Below are positions 14,009 through 26,459 of a DNA stretch of 64,000 nt, piece by piece. The stretch is taken from NCBI GenBank assembly GCA_025330725.1, contig JAIWND010000057.1, positions 41,495-105,494 of the forward strand, read 5' to 3'. How positions within the stretch are numbered: the stretch's first letter is position 1; every line of letters begins with the position of its first letter. A program made the position numbers and the translations under genes. The notes under the pieces were generated by a model. The model saw only the letters and a program-made list of their open reading frames with translations, searched no databases and was not told the DNA's origin. This stretch comes from Chlamydoabsidia padenii (lineage: Eukaryota > Mucoromycota > Mucoromycetes > Mucorales > Cunninghamellaceae).

Positions 14009-15667
14009 TTACGTGATGTTGAAAGGGTTTCACTTACGTATATAAATGATCACCATATTTTTTAAAGATATCGGCAATACTAGCATCATCGTATTTTTGC
14101 ATATGAGCCAAGTTGATAGCCAAGACATACAGGTTTAACTTGAAGAGGATTTCCAGTTTAGTCGGCGTATCTTTTTCATCCAAGCGATACAGCTAGTAAT
14201 AAGAGCTAGTGAATAAAGAGTGATTCTCCTATTCTTCTTCCCTATGTTACCTTTCCATCTAACCCAACCACCCAGAGTGCATTCCATTCACAAAATATAC
14301 CACGAATCCCACCAGTAAAAGTACCAACATAGGCGACAAATTTATTGGCGGTATCAAAAATGGTCACCTTGGTCAGATCACTAGTACCACTGGTACGATT
14401 GGTATTGACCCCGATAGATGTACGTGAGGGTGTAGATAGTTGTGTGGAGGTGATGACGGGTGGTGAGATGATCATCAAATAGTGTGATTTGAACCATACC
14501 AAGGATGATTTCGGTGTGTCATAGGCGAAACAGGGTCCACGTCCCGTCGGATCGTATAAATATACTGCCTCGTCTTTGCCGATCACCATATCTTGAGTAT
14601 CTGTCATGATTGCACAACCCAATCCACAGCCTTGTTCGTCTAAAGTTATCTAATGTCAAGAAGAAGAAGAAAAGAATGGTATAGTTAATGCCTTTTTTAT
14701 ATCAAGGTGACGAGTCTACTTACTGGCGAAGGTTTACTTGCTGTTGTATTATATGACATGACACTGGTGGTGGTGACCATAAAGAGTATGGTTGACTTTG
14801 TTTGTTCCCTGAATCCAAGACCTTAATAGAGAATCGAGTCACTAATGAGAAATCATGATCAAGACAAAGTCTTTTATATTACCTGTAATGGGCTCTTGAC
14901 CTTCATAAATCACTTTGGGTTTTGTTGCCTTGTCTTTTAACAGATCCAATCGATAAAGTAACACTGTACCATTCGCCAATCCTACCGCCATTTGAGACAT
15001 ATTTTCCACTGTGGCAAAAGTCGTGATAGGGAATGGTTTTTCATTATGTTGAATCTTGACATTACGTATACAGGTAGGTTGAATCAACGTTTCTTCTGTT
15101 GTTGTTGTTGTTGGAGTGGCAGCTGGTTTCTTGTTACTGGTATCCAAATCCCATACTTTTATCACTGGTGTATGTTGAGTATCATTTTCTTCCTGTAAGA
15201 AGCCAAGCGTTAGTGAAAGCAAATAGTATAAAAGTGTTTTACTTGCCCCAATAGTAATAAGGATATTTTTTTGTTTCAATAGTTTCAAATGAGTGATACG
15301 ACCGCCATCATACGCCAGGAAGGTTTGGGCCTTGAATGCTTTATCCACGATATACACGTAGCCTGCCGAATGTACTAACAATAACAAAATGAGGTTAAGG
15401 ATATACAAAAAGTTGCTTTTGAAGAAGCAATAATTATTAATATAATAAAAGGATATCAGCCAGAACAACGTGCCCACGTCCAGCGGTCATGACATTAATA
15501 TCACATTTCTACATGTATATATAAAAAAAGATGGAGTTAAATGGACAGTGTAAAGTAATATCAGATTCACTTACTTTAAAGATGGCAGGAGATTCTTTCG
15601 CATCGTTGGGGTCAGCTATGAATTGTTTATCAAAAAAGTTGAATTGTCTCCATTGAGCAAGAGACAT
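11449..15667 (-). CDS. VPS11: Vacuolar sorting protein Vps11 (HOPS/CORVET core)
   Basis: This is a core subunit of the HOPS and CORVET tethering complexes at endosomes and vacuole. The start at 15667 gives MSLAQWRQFNFFDKQF, the typical N terminus. WD-like beta-propeller segments follow (about 15600-14240), then the alpha-solenoid/clathrin-repeat part (about 14200-12150). A RING-H2 domain near the C terminus ends in MISEIRRAQE (about 11730). The last exon reads DGFSVIADYFSKN and stops at 11449-11451. There are more than ten short introns, several filled with simple repeats. The start is 188 bp from the divergent COX5A start. Individual exon borders are not all resolved. Confidence 0.88.
11542..11618 (+). 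repeat. (GA)n microsatellite in VPS11 last intron
   Basis: About 38 uninterrupted GA units lie inside the last VPS11 intron, between the RING exon and the terminal exon. Confidence 0.95.
12069..12112 (+). repeat. Poly-A run (44 nt) in VPS11 intron
   Basis: An uninterrupted A44 tract in an intron of the minus-strand VPS11 gene, so T44 in the transcript. It could serve as an extended polypyrimidine tract. Confidence 0.95.
13970..14007 (+). repeat. Poly-T run (38 nt) in VPS11 intron
   Basis: An uninterrupted T tract of about 38 nt in a VPS11 intron. It is A-rich in the sense of the transcript. Confidence 0.95.
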
Positions 15668-15854
15668 GATGGTGGAGAAGAGAAAAGTATGAGGGAGAGA
15701 AAGCTGAAACACATCCGGTTTATGTATGCGGGATTTAAAAAAGAGGAAGGGCAGTCGGGATGTGAAATGAGCATTGATCCAGTAAGAAACAAGCCACGCC
15801 TCACTCTTATTTTTTTCACCTTTCTTCTCTCTTTTATTGTTTTAATTACTCCTC
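15668..15854. promoter_or_regulatory. Bidirectional promoter region VPS11/COX5A
   Basis: Only 187 bp lie between the divergent start codons. The half next to COX5A is pyrimidine-rich. No defined element is claimed. Confidence 0.5.
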
Positions 15855-16449
15855 ATGTTCCGTACTACTCTTCGTCAACAAGCAACTCGTATTATCGGCC
15901 GTCGTAATGCGTCTACTGTGACCGTCCAAAACTTGGAAGGTCGTTGGAAGACTTTATCTACCGCCGAACAAAACACCATTGCCAAACAATTGGAAGAAGC
16001 ACAAAAAGCTGATTGGAAAGTGCTTTCCACTGATGAAAAGAAAGCTGCTTGTAAGTACCCCCCCCCTTCTCCAAAACAACAAGTCTTTCTCATTCTCTTT
16101 CTCTTTCTCTTTATAGATTATATTGCCTTTGGTCCTCATGGTCCTCGTGAACCCATTACTGGTCCTGGTCATACTCAAAAAGTGATTGGTGGTACTTTGG
16201 CTGTCCTTGCTGTATCTGGCGTTCTCTTTGCTGCCATTCGTTCTCAAGGTAAGAACGGAACATGTTTTATTTTTATTTTTGAAAAATGACCAACTCTTTT
16301 TTTTTTTTTTAGGCAAGGAAACTCCTATTACTGTCAACAAGGAATGGGAAGCTGCTACCAACGAATACCTCAAGAGTCAAAACTCCAACCCTATCTCTGG
16401 TATCTCTTCGGAAGGTTATAAGGGTACAGGTTATGTTGTCTCTAAATAG
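15855..16449 (+). CDS. COX5A: Cytochrome c oxidase subunit IV (fungal Cox5)
   Basis: This nuclear-encoded subunit of respiratory complex IV sits in the mitochondrial inner membrane. There are three exons: 15855-16050, 16117-16248 and 16313-16449. The N terminus (MFRTTLRQQATRIIGRRNAS) is an Arg-rich mitochondrial presequence. The matrix part follows (LEGRWKTLSTAEQNTIAKQL, ADWKVLSTDEKKAA), then YIAFGPHGPREPI, a single membrane helix (VIGGTLAVLAVSGVLFAAI) and the C-terminal NKEWEAATNEYLKSQNSNPI. Both introns are GT...AG and about 65 bp long. The length of about 155 residues fits the family. Confidence 0.93.
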
Positions 16450-16593
16450 ATCACTTCTTTATTATCATTATTATCTTTGTTAGACTTTATACATACACTA
16501 CACACACCAATAAAAAAACAAATACTTTAACACATTTGTCTACAACCATTGTATACCCCTTTATTGAATATAATATTATTTATTAATTCTATT

Positions 16594-18524
16594 TTATAGT
16601 GAAGTAGCCCGAGTAATCATTTGTTTCAAGCTAGAGGATTTCCAAACTTGGGCCATGGTGGTTGTCTTGGTAGGTTTATGATCGGCATAGAGACGCAAAT
16701 AAGGTTCAGCACGTGGATCCTTGGTCAATGTTTCGAAACCATCTTGGTCGTCGTCGTCATCGTCGGTATCAGGAATGGTACAAGGTGTAGGCGTAGAAGG
16801 AAGGAAACCATTTGGTGGCGGTGGTGAATGAAATGATGATTGAAGGTAATTAGGATTGACATGAGGTTGTTGTTGTTTTCTATTATTATTATTATTATTG
16901 TTATTGATAGCAGTCGTCAATCTTGACAATGGTGATAAAGTGGATGTTGTGGTATTTTGTTGATGATATGTCACATCTTCTTCAGATGCCAATTCGATAT
17001 ACCAACAATGCTCCAAAGTATCACCTAATAATCCATTTTCTTTAGCCAAGATCGGTATGATGTCTTGTTTGTGATCAGGCACCCCACAAAGATAAAGGAT
17101 TTGACGAAGAGCAATGATATCACGATGAAGGATGGGACGACATCGACCGATCAAGATGTCCATGTTTAAACCTTCGTCAGTGGAACTATCATCATCACGA
17201 CCCAATCCCAATCCAGGTAAATCCACCCGCCACGTCATTGTTGTTGTTGCTGAATGTTCACAAGAAGGTAGTGGCGGTGATATCAATTCGACAGAACGAA
17301 GTCGACTATCGCCTTTTAAAGATCGTGTCAAGATACTACTGGTTGTAACATCGTCATTGTTGTTAGTAGTAGAGGATATATCACAAGCGGGTGAAAGATA
17401 TACCGTGCTACCACATCGTAAGAATTGAGGTTGCCAAGTAAAAGAGGCTGGATGATGATGATGTGTTGTCCAATTGAATCGCCATAAATAGTGGCTACCA
17501 GTGGATGCCATTTGTTTAAGAGGTATGGCGGCTATACCATAAGACCCTTGTTTCTTGTTGGACCAGGAGAGATAAGTGTCGGTGGTAAAATGTCGTAATT
17601 TGATGGGTGTATCGATAGGAATTCGGTAAAGACATTCATGGATTACGTGTTTGATTTGTTGTCTCCAGGGCTCCTCCAAAAATTCATAGATGGGGCAAAC
17701 ATCGTTACGTTTGATAATCGACCAAGTCAGGCTTTCTTTTCTGCATGGAAATAAAAAACAATCGTTAGTAAAAAGCAAGTTTTTATCTCTTTTTCTTTAT
17801 ACCTTCTTGATCTGGAGGGTTATCCATGGTTTGTTGTTCGTGTTGTTTAGTGAGTTTAATCCATACATCATCTTTAGCCATTCGTAAATGCATCAATCGT
17901 TCTTCGGGTGTATAAACCTTGTATGACTTTTTTGCATGAGTCCGCCGTCCTATCACAACACATCAGTCATCATCATCATCCCCTATTGCAAGTTTGTCTT
18001 TTTTTATTTATACCTAGTATGATTTTCTGAGGCCAAAGATATCCAAACGTATCAAAGACTTGCATCAATCGTTCCAAAGTCAACCTGTAATCCGAGGAAC
18101 AAGACACCAATGCTTGTTCAATGGCGGTCTGGAAGGAGCGAGTGGGTCGAAGTACCTGGTTAACAGCAAACCAAGCAGCCGTTTCAAAAGACAAGAGATG
18201 GAGCGTCTTTTTCGCATACGTCAAAGGATGTTGGGCATGTTGTTGAGGGTAAAACAAGAGTTGAGCCATAGAGAGAGAGTGAATGGTCGAGTCATTGGCG
18301 TGGTCCCATAACACCCCTTGGTCCACCAAACGTAAAGTCCACGCACTATGAGTTACCACTTGAGCTGTCGATTGGTCTGGAACAAGTCGGACGATGGCTG
18401 GCATGACTTTCTGTACAAAACAAGACTTGGTGGCGAGTTTACCGGTGGGTGTAATACCTAGTTTCCAATCAGAGTGCTTGTCTAGTAGATTCCTTGTCAA
18501 TTCCGGGTTCAATGTTTCCATCAT
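16594..18524 (-). CDS. Hypothetical protein, possible MACPF-like N-terminal domain
   Basis: There are at least three exons on the minus strand. Exon 1 (18524-18014) encodes residues such as FVQKVMPAIVRLV and FDTFGYLWPQKIILG. This resembles, from memory, large Mucoromycota families with a MACPF-like domain and a G-x-x-W/F-P-x-x-I-x-L-G ending. Exon 2 (about 17949-17803) adds a basic linker, and exon 3 (17740-16594) a beta-rich part with low-complexity Asn, His and Asp stretches. The protein is about 600 residues with no signal peptide. The acceptor of exon 3 is uncertain; a site a few bases downstream of CAG keeps the frame. No function can be assigned safely. Confidence 0.5.
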
Positions 18525-18631
18525 TAATAAAGTTGAGAGAGAAAGAAAAAGAGATATGAAAAAAAAAGTGGGAAAGGGGAAAGAAAACCAAAATGTAAAC
18601 TCCGCTCATCTTGTGATCCAAAAAAGAAAAA

Positions 18632-20062
18632 TCATTGTTCTTTATTAAGTGGGAAAAAGTAGTACAACATGCTCCAAAAATAGCTAGTAGTGTGAGGAAC
18701 CTCATCATCCGAGGGCCAAGCATAACTTGCAGGCTTACCATTGATTCTAATAGCCTCTTCATATAATGCAACGGCTTCATCCATATGTTCCCGCATATAT
18801 TCCACACGTTCCAGACTGGGAGGATGACTAGTGCCAAACCAAATGGAGATCAAACTTTCCATCATGGCAGTTACAGACACCACGGTCTGTTCCTCGCCTT
18901 GTCCAATTACCGCCAACCTCTCATCTGCCTTGGCCTTCTTTTCTTCCTCTTCTTCCTTTTGATACATCTTGACTCGTTCTTCAATCTCCGCCATGGTGGT
19001 CCAAACGTCGATAGCCATCCGAGGATCGTACCCCGCCTTGGCCATGATCTTGAGCCCGACGAGATCCGCTTCACGTTCCAACGGTCGATTATACGTATTT
19101 TCAGTTTCCAAGGTGATGAATCCCGTGATGGCCTCATTGATCTTTTGATTCACATAGGGACCAAACGATTCGGTCACCATCCAAAACACGCCCCGAGTAA
19201 TATCACCGAGCATCAATAGGAGGGAAGCAAACCCATGGGTTTCCACAAAATGACGTTGGATGGAATGGGCCATTTCATGACTAAGAATCACTGCTAGTTT
19301 TGTCTCGTCATAGTCCATGGCTTGTACCATCAAATCATACATAATAATATGTCGACCGGCACACATGGCATTCAACGTATTACCATCACACACCAGGTTC
19401 AGATCATAATGGATGGGGTTGGCGTCTTTATAGACACGCACAGGGCTGCGGATATCGTCCTGTGAGACTTTGGCGAGATTGTTCACGATGGTTTGCAACC
19501 ATTTGACCGAGTCGGTGTCTTGGTCAGCAACGAGGGCGGACATGGGGGCTAAAAGTTCTGAAATGGCTTTATTTACTTCTTCTTGTTCTTCTTGTTCAGA
19601 TAAATAGACGAATCGGAGTCGGGAGGTATTGGGTGCCTATTTTTTTAAAATGATAATAATAATAAAAAAGTTGTGAGCGGGGATTGTCAATTGCCTTTTT
19701 TTTTGATTTTGTACCTGGTCTAAGCCTACAGCGACAAGTAATGCCATCCCAGCAATAGGAATCCCTGCTAAAATCTTGCCGACCAATTTACCTTTATCCC
19801 GTCGAAAGGTATGCGGAAGTAGAGTGAGTGAGGTTTTCGAGGATAAAGAGACAAAACTAACCAATTTCCCGGATTTCAGTAAACCCAAGAGAATGGCTGG
19901 AAGTGGAATGATTGGGCTAGGTCGTGGGTGGCTACTATGAAAAGCTCGACTAGGTATACATGATGACCATGATGATGAACATGATGATGATAATGGTCTT
20001 GTTTTTCTGAAAATGGTGGTGGGACGACAATGAAGCCGAGAGGATAATCTCAAAAATGACAT
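18632..20062 (-). CDS. OMA1: Mitochondrial metalloendopeptidase Oma1 (M48)
   Basis: This is an inner-membrane zinc protease of the M48 family involved in mitochondrial quality control. The first exon (20062-19715) encodes a Ser/Arg-rich presequence (MSFLRLSSRLHCRP...) and a membrane segment (AGIPIAGMALLVAVGLD). A 78-bp intron (19637-19714) follows, then one long exon. This carries the zinc motif HEMAHSIQRH (HExxH), the third-ligand region EREADLVGLKIMAKAGYDP, and SHPPSLERVEYM near the C terminus. The stop is at 18632-18634. The domain order and a length of about 420 residues agree with fungal Oma1. Confidence 0.9.
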
Positions 20063-20403
20063 TAATGAATGATGAAAGTGAGAGAGAGAGAGAGAGGGGG
20101 GGGGAGAGAAGTCTATAGCAGTAAAGAGATAAGGAGGGCAAGTTGTTTTGTTTTCATTGTTTTTCGTACCTGAGGGCGGGAATTCCAATTCAACACCCGA
20201 CCAACCTCGGTTTGAATCGCCGCTTTCCTTTTTCGGATTGACGAGGGAAATCGTTCTGATATGGTAAAAATAGGGGAAAGAAGGTTCTGTGCTTTTATTT
20301 TGATTATGCATCAAGACACAATATAGAAAATAAAGAAAATAAAGAAAGGAATTAATAGGGAGAAGTAACTAGAAAGGGATGAAGAATGCAAGAAAGGAGA
20401 AGA

Positions 20404-21897
20404 CTACTTTCGAAGTGTTTTTGGGGAATCACGTTGATTATAGTAATAGCCATCAATTTCAGTTTGTAGTTCCTTGACACGTTCACTTTGTTGTTCTAAT
20501 TCTTTATGAAGACGATCCCGCTCACCCAATAACTAGGTAGGAAAAAAAAAAAAGATGAATTGACTTGAAAGCACTTTAGTTTTAAAAAAAACTTACCTGT
20601 TGTTCCCAATTACGGAATCTGGATTCCTCACTTTTGACTTGTTCAGTGAATCTTTTACGCAGGGCTTCTTCTTCTTCCTTGAATTTAGCATTTTCATTGG
20701 GTTGAGAACTAGGAGAGGTAGCACAACATTTGATGAGAACATCATTATCTTTTAAAACGCCGTTTGCCACTTACCGAGGATCACCGAATTTTCTAGTTTC
20801 CATTTGAGATTGACGGTAATTTTCATAATGATTTTCTTCAGTGGTAGTAATCAAATCCAACATGTGAGTACGAATCAATAAACTACGCAACTTTCTGAAA
20901 TCACAATGTTCATCGTTTTCCACCTCGGCCACACCCCAAGAATATTCACGTCCTTTGACTTTACGACCATCTGAGGTCACAACATCCTGAGTAGATCCAA
21001 TCACAGCAAAAGGTAAAGCAGCCATGATGTTGACATTTCTTTTCGTCGTCGTTTCATCATCACTTTCAATAGGGCATGAATAGACTTGAATGTTTTGTGC
21101 ACTGATGACTTCGCGAATCTTTTTTTTAGGAGTTGGGAAAAAAAAAAAAAAAAGAGTTGAGTCGGGAATTTAAAATAGGGGAGAATCCAGGGGAATCAAG
21201 TTAGGGAGGACTTACATTTTGTTTGAATTTGGCCAGGTTGGCGGGGGTCAAGGTATCGGCTTTGGCAATGACAGGTATCAAGTTGACTCGCGATCCTAAT
21301 CTTTTCATCACCTCAATATCCAAAGGAGATAACCTGAAAAAAATACATCCATTTAGTATCTAGATTTTCTTTGTCTCCTTTTTTTTTTTTTCTTTCTTAC
21401 GTGTGACCAGTAGGTTTGATAAAATAAAGACAAGCATGAACACGCATATCCATGACACCTTTTCGACAAGGCTGTTGTTCCTGTCGCATGTACTTCTCAT
21501 GTTGATCGTCCAAAAAGTCCACGATAGGAATCCAACCATGGCGGTTATTCACATAATCACCAAATCCCGGGGTATCAATAATCGACAGTTTCACTTTAAA
21601 CATTTTTTCTTCCAATTCAGCCTTGGTAATTTGGATCTGTACGGTTTTGGAAGGTGGCTTTAGGCGGCGTTTGGTCAAATTCTTGGGTTCTTTGATGGTG
21701 GAAGTGAATAATGTGTTGACAAACGTGGTTTTGCCCACGCCCGATTCACCACAGACCATCAGAGTGAAATTGGCACCGTTCTTGGCCACGATCTTGTGCC
21801 GTTGGTTGGGAAGATTGGCGATCCCCGTGCCGGAGGATGTGATGGGGACGGGAGGAGGTGGAGGAGCGACTTCTAATGGTGATGCAACAGTTGTCAT
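20404..21897 (-). CDS. Septin GTPase
   Basis: This cytoskeletal GTPase forms filaments at septa and hyphal necks. Exon 1 (from 21897) has a Pro-rich start, then the P-loop [26 protein letters not shown] and [12 protein letters not shown]. The next exon adds [18 protein letters not shown], where AKAD is the G4 motif. The exon at 21025-20770 carries the septin unique element ([34 protein letters not shown]). The C-terminal exons form a coiled coil that ends at 20404. It has four to five exons. The subgroup (Cdc3/10/11/12) is not assigned with confidence. Confidence 0.9.
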
Positions 21898-22215
21898 AAT
21901 AAATGGATAAAAGAAAAAAAAAAAAAAAAAGAGGAAGAAGAAGATAAAAAAAGAGAGAGGATTTTAAATGTACCTTTCTCTCCTTTTGTGTGAGAAAGGG
22001 GGTAAGACCAAAAGGAGATTCGATATCCTTGGGAATAGGAGGACTCCCTCTTCTTGTTCTCCTTTTTTTTCCCTAGTTGGCACCTGACAAGGCTGCATAT
22101 TCCCTGATCGGTATTTAAAAGGACATGCTTTGTTGGCATCCTCTCAAGAATGTGTGTTTCTATACAGACATCAAGCAAGCGAGGGTCGGCATTTGAATAT
22201 GCATGAGTATCGGCG
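21898..22215. other. Septin upstream region
   Basis: About 320 bp between the septin start and the Fanzor remnant, with an A-run at about 21914-21930. It presumably includes the septin promoter or a 5'UTR intron. No coding evidence was found. Confidence 0.4.
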
Positions 22216-22806
22216 TTGGAAATTACTGTGAACATTTTCATCAACGGTGGAAAGAAATACAATCATAGACGACGACAGCAGCAAAGTATACCAGAACGAC
22301 GAAGACGACGAAGACGACCCAGCAAATCCTGCTATCAAAGAAAGATAAATTTGTTTCATCGAAAATACTATATTAGTCATACTGCTATTCAATCTTTCTC
22401 ATGTAGGAAATAGAAAAAAGCGTCACCTGCCCATGACTCGTCTAAAGTCCCTGTAGTGGTATTTGGTCCTGCAACATTTGGTCGAAATACATTCAAAGGC
22501 AAGCCTGCGGGATTGGCGGACAAGTGTCGAAAACTATTGCAAAAAGCAGACAAGGATGGAAGACTGGTATTGATTGATATGGACGAATTCAATACATCAC
22601 AAGTTTGCTCGGGATGTGGGAAGAAGGATATGAAGCATCTAGAATTGGATGGAAATCATCGTATGTATACAGTATTAGTTTGTCGTAACTGCCGTACTGT
22701 ATGGCAACGTGATATCAACTCCTCTCGCAACATCCGATCCCTCTTCTTCCACACGGTGAAACATGGAGAAAGACTAGGCAATCTAGCGCACCCGTGCTCC
22801 ATGTAG
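22216..22806 (+). pseudogene. Fanzor-like (eukaryotic TnpB) C-terminal remnant
   Basis: From 22414 to 22806 the frame encodes the end of a TnpB/Fanzor nuclease. VVVFGPATFG stands at the RuvC-II position, followed by LVLIDMDEFNTSQVCSGCG, the second zinc pair CRNCRTVW, and QRDINSSRNI, which holds the RuvC-III aspartate. Together these make the OrfB zinc ribbon (CxxC...CxxC). The same frame extends back to 22216 as a basic stretch, interrupted by a TAG at 22411-22413. The N-terminal domains and RuvC-I are absent, so the copy cannot be a complete RNA-guided nuclease. The frame ends GNLAHPCSM. Family knowledge (TnpB, Fanzor) supports the call; subtype Fanzor1 or 2 is not decided. Confidence 0.75.
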
Positions 22807-23062
22807 TATAAACGTGTCGATGTTTACGGTGCAAGTTACTAACAAAACAAAACAAAAAGTATGATAATCTAATTGTATTTACTAACTTTTATTTATGCTT
22901 CAGGTATTCCTAGTGTTCCTGTCATTATCATCCATCTCAAGTGTATTTGTCCCTGTCCCAATTTCAGTTTTTCCCATATCAATTTGTTTTTCCCGCATGC
23001 CAAATTATTTTGTACTTCGTCTCAATTTTTTTATCATTGTCCCCAAAGAAAAAAAAAATACA

Positions 23063-25733
23063 CTAGTAACCATTGTAGCGGTCATCGTGTTGATTGTGAG
23101 ATAGATTGATGCGATGATTTCGACGAGGTACATTTTGTCGTTTTGGCGATGGAGAAAGACCTGCAACCACCTTTGATAAAGCTATTTAAAAGCAAACACA
23201 TATTAGTAAACCATTTTTTTTAAATTATTAGTCATCTGACCTCTTCGATGGAATCCTGGTTGGGTAGCGGCAAGGTAAAGAGAGTAAGCTCGAGACTGAC
23301 CATCATCCATTTCAGCTTTTTTCAATATCTGATAAGCGTCAGATGGATTGATCAAGGCATAGTTGAGATAGAGTACCCCAGCCCAAGCTGATTTGACTTG
23401 ATTGGCGATGGGAGCTAACTTTTGCTCCCATTCCTCTTGTACCTTTTTTTTTTTTTTTTTTTTTTTTTGAAACAATAGAGTCAATACATGGTATGTTACT
23501 ACTCTCTACTTACAAATTCAGGGGTTCGAAACACATCAGCCAACATGGGTGTCATGGGCAATTGTTGAATACCATGAATATATTCCATATATCGACCAAA
23601 GTAAGTAGTCTATTGAGAAGATCAAGTCAGTCACATCTCTTTCTCTCTCACTCTCTCTTATTCCTCACTTACATAATCCAACTTTTGTTCAAAAAGAATC
23701 CCAATGACCTTATTCATGACCAACCCCACATGTCTGTTCTTATTAGAATTCAACATCCAAAAGTAAGCATAGGTTGTTCTTTTCATGATATCCAATTGCA
23801 AATTAGCCAGTGTCACCAACCCCGGACTATCAGTAGCTAACCCCCATAATTTCATTCCCCAATAGAAATTGACAGATTCAGGTACCGATTCTTGGTCACG
23901 ACCTTCCATGGCTCCATTGATTTTGATCCCACCCGCCCAAGTATGTCCTGCAAACCAATCCCACTGTCGATAAGGGGCAAAATAAGGATCATCTTGATTA
24001 GGAGCATTGACATCTCGAATCAGCATATCTGTCCACACACGAATGTCATGAGATCGCCAATTGGGGTCCAAGTAATGAATCACAGCAGCTTTTTTTTTTT
24101 TTTTTTAAAAAAAAAAGATGAACCAACAAAAAAAAAGTGAGTGATGAGAAGCCAGATTCTTTTTTATATATATACATATACCTGTGACTATAAAGTAACC
24201 TTGGTGATAATGATGATCATTATAATAAGAATGTCCAAATCCAGAATGAATGTCTCCAGTCCCACCCATGGATAAAGGCAACCCATTCCTTGCCACTATA
24301 CCTTTATACACCTCATCATATAAAAATGGATCCTTTTGACGATTCTCCAAAAAGACAGCAAAAGCAGATTTCAGTCGATCCAATACGGTGCGTGCCAATT
24401 CAGGATTTCGCAACCCGGTCTGATCAGGTCGATTAAGGATCAAGGCCAACATGGCATATTTCTGTAATCCTTTGCCCGAGAAATAATTATCTTGCTTGTT
24501 GGTATCGAATTGGGCGGTTTGATGAATGTCGTGGGATAATGTTTGAAGAATATCATGGATGGTGGAAGGTTCAGGGTGGGATCGATGACGAGGGAACCAG
24601 GTGGTCAAGTGAGCATCCGGCTGGGATTCGGGTATGATCCAGACCGAGCCACGTACGGCATACATGGTGCCTTTGGTAGCGGATTCTAGTCGTAATGGTG
24701 TTTTATCTACATTAACAATGGTTTCAAGATGATGAGGGTAGGCATAAAGTAAGGGTTGGCCTTGACCTTGGACATGCCATCGGATCGTATACAAGCTTTA
24801 TCCAAAGAAAGAAGGGATCAGTATATTTTTTCAAACTCCTATTCATGCAAGTGGGGCTTCTTACTTTTTTTCAGGTTCCACAGTCCCACCGGTTGTCCAG
24901 GCAAACCGATGCTGATCCAATAAAGACTCATCTAAAGGTCGAGGCAATTTAGTGACTCGAATGGTCCCTGTATAAGGACTAGATGCTTCCAATGCACCAT
25001 CAGCAGCAAAAGAAAGTGACAAGGGACCATTCAAACAATAGATGATCCAAATACTTGATAGTGCATCATTCATGGCGATTTTAAACCGCTGACCATGATA
25101 AATGGTAGATGTGTTTGTGATTATTGTCTGTTCACTCTCGACTCTGATCATGGCATGTTGACTCTCGAACCGTGGTGTCAGGGCTTGATAATGAGCAGTG
25201 ACATATGCCATCCCACGAGCCACAGGGATCTCCATGGATTGATTCTTACTGGAGGCGAGTCTGATAGTGGCACCGAAATGATTCCAAGAACTGACCTGGA
25301 ACGTGGGATCTTGTTGAGCGGAGATCCATTCATGATTGGTCAGGCGGAGATCCACATCGGGTTGATTCAGTAAATAGCCTGCCTGGGCGCGCCCGACATT
25401 GTTCATGGCATCATACGCACCCAATGTCTTTTCCTGTTTCTGTACCACCGAAACACCTCGACCTTGATCATCAAGAAATCGTAAAGTATAAGGATCACTA
25501 TTGGTGGGTGCCTTGTTATTGGTGCTGGTATAAAATAAATTGGAAAGCCATGAATTGGTAGGCACCACTCCAGAGGTGTGATGGGGAGGGTAAGGGTGTT
25601 GAATGATGGGGAAAGGTGGTGGATGGACTGGGTTTAGAAAAGTCAGAGGTTCACTGTTATTGGTGGCACCCATCACCATCAAAAAAAAGAAGAAAGGAAA
25701 AAGAACAAGACGGATCGAATAATGCACATCCAT
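23063..25733 (-). CDS. Secreted GH81 endo-1,3-beta-glucanase
   Basis: This is a cell-wall beta-1,3-glucan hydrolase of family GH81. The start at 25733 gives a signal peptide ([20 protein letters not shown]); an upstream frame extension has no ATG. The N-terminal beta-sandwich includes [12 protein letters not shown]. The catalytic half follows: [40 protein letters not shown], and the glutamate-rich active-site segment [16 protein letters not shown]. It has about six exons, with T-rich introns at 24088-24180 and 23440-23515. The last exon (about 23187-23063) ends with a basic, Asn-rich tail and stops at 23063-23065. The size fits GH81. Confidence 0.92.
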
Positions 25734-26459
25734 GTGTACAATAGAGAAATTTAAGAATATAATTAAGAACAAGTAAAATAGTTTTTTACTAACCAACCTT
25801 ATAAGAGAAAGACAGAGAGAAAGATTTTTGAGATAAAAAAGGAGGTTTGGTTAAAAAGAGGATAGGACCCTTTATTTCGAGTACTGACTTGATAGTTTAC
25901 CCCTGAGCGGGATTTGAATTCTGCGGCATGAGCCAAAAAGCTTACAGATGTATTTATAACACTCTTCATTATCCCTAGTGAAACATACCCCGAATAAATG
26001 TATGATACGATGTTGACTTTAGACCCAGTTTTATTTCAAATCATAGGTTTGCAGAACGAGAGAGAGAGACTATGGAGTCATGAATTGTTTGTGTACCTAT
26101 ATTTCCGTGCATTCTTTAGTTGCCATGAGATAGGATATTCATGAATGAAGCACGAAATAGATGGACATTTTCATTTTTCAAAACCAGGTTTGATTCGACC
26201 TTGTTCATGTACCAGGTTTCTAGTAAACATGAAATTACACTGAAGAGAACACTCTGATATCATCATGTCCCTTTTGGTTTCAATTCCACCATCATTCACC
26301 CCCTTCTTTACATTTGAAAAGCTAAAAGACAGTATTGAGCAGACGCCAAAGTAAGATTTATACAATACAAGAGAAGTTTTATTTATTTAATTATTATTAA
26401 AAAAAAAAGGAATCTATACAAAACAAAAACACACTATATATCTAAGGATGCCGCGTCGA
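25734..26459. other. Intergenic, no gene seen
   Basis: This 726-bp stretch holds the upstream region of the glucanase and the downstream region of the L11 gene. Open frames are short and lack family signals. It has a (GA) tract at about 26060. Confidence 0.5.

Noticed and set aside
25734..25796. Longer N terminus for the GH81 glucanase
   Set aside because: The extension has no ATG (it starts with TTG) and the downstream Met at 25733 gives a standard signal peptide.
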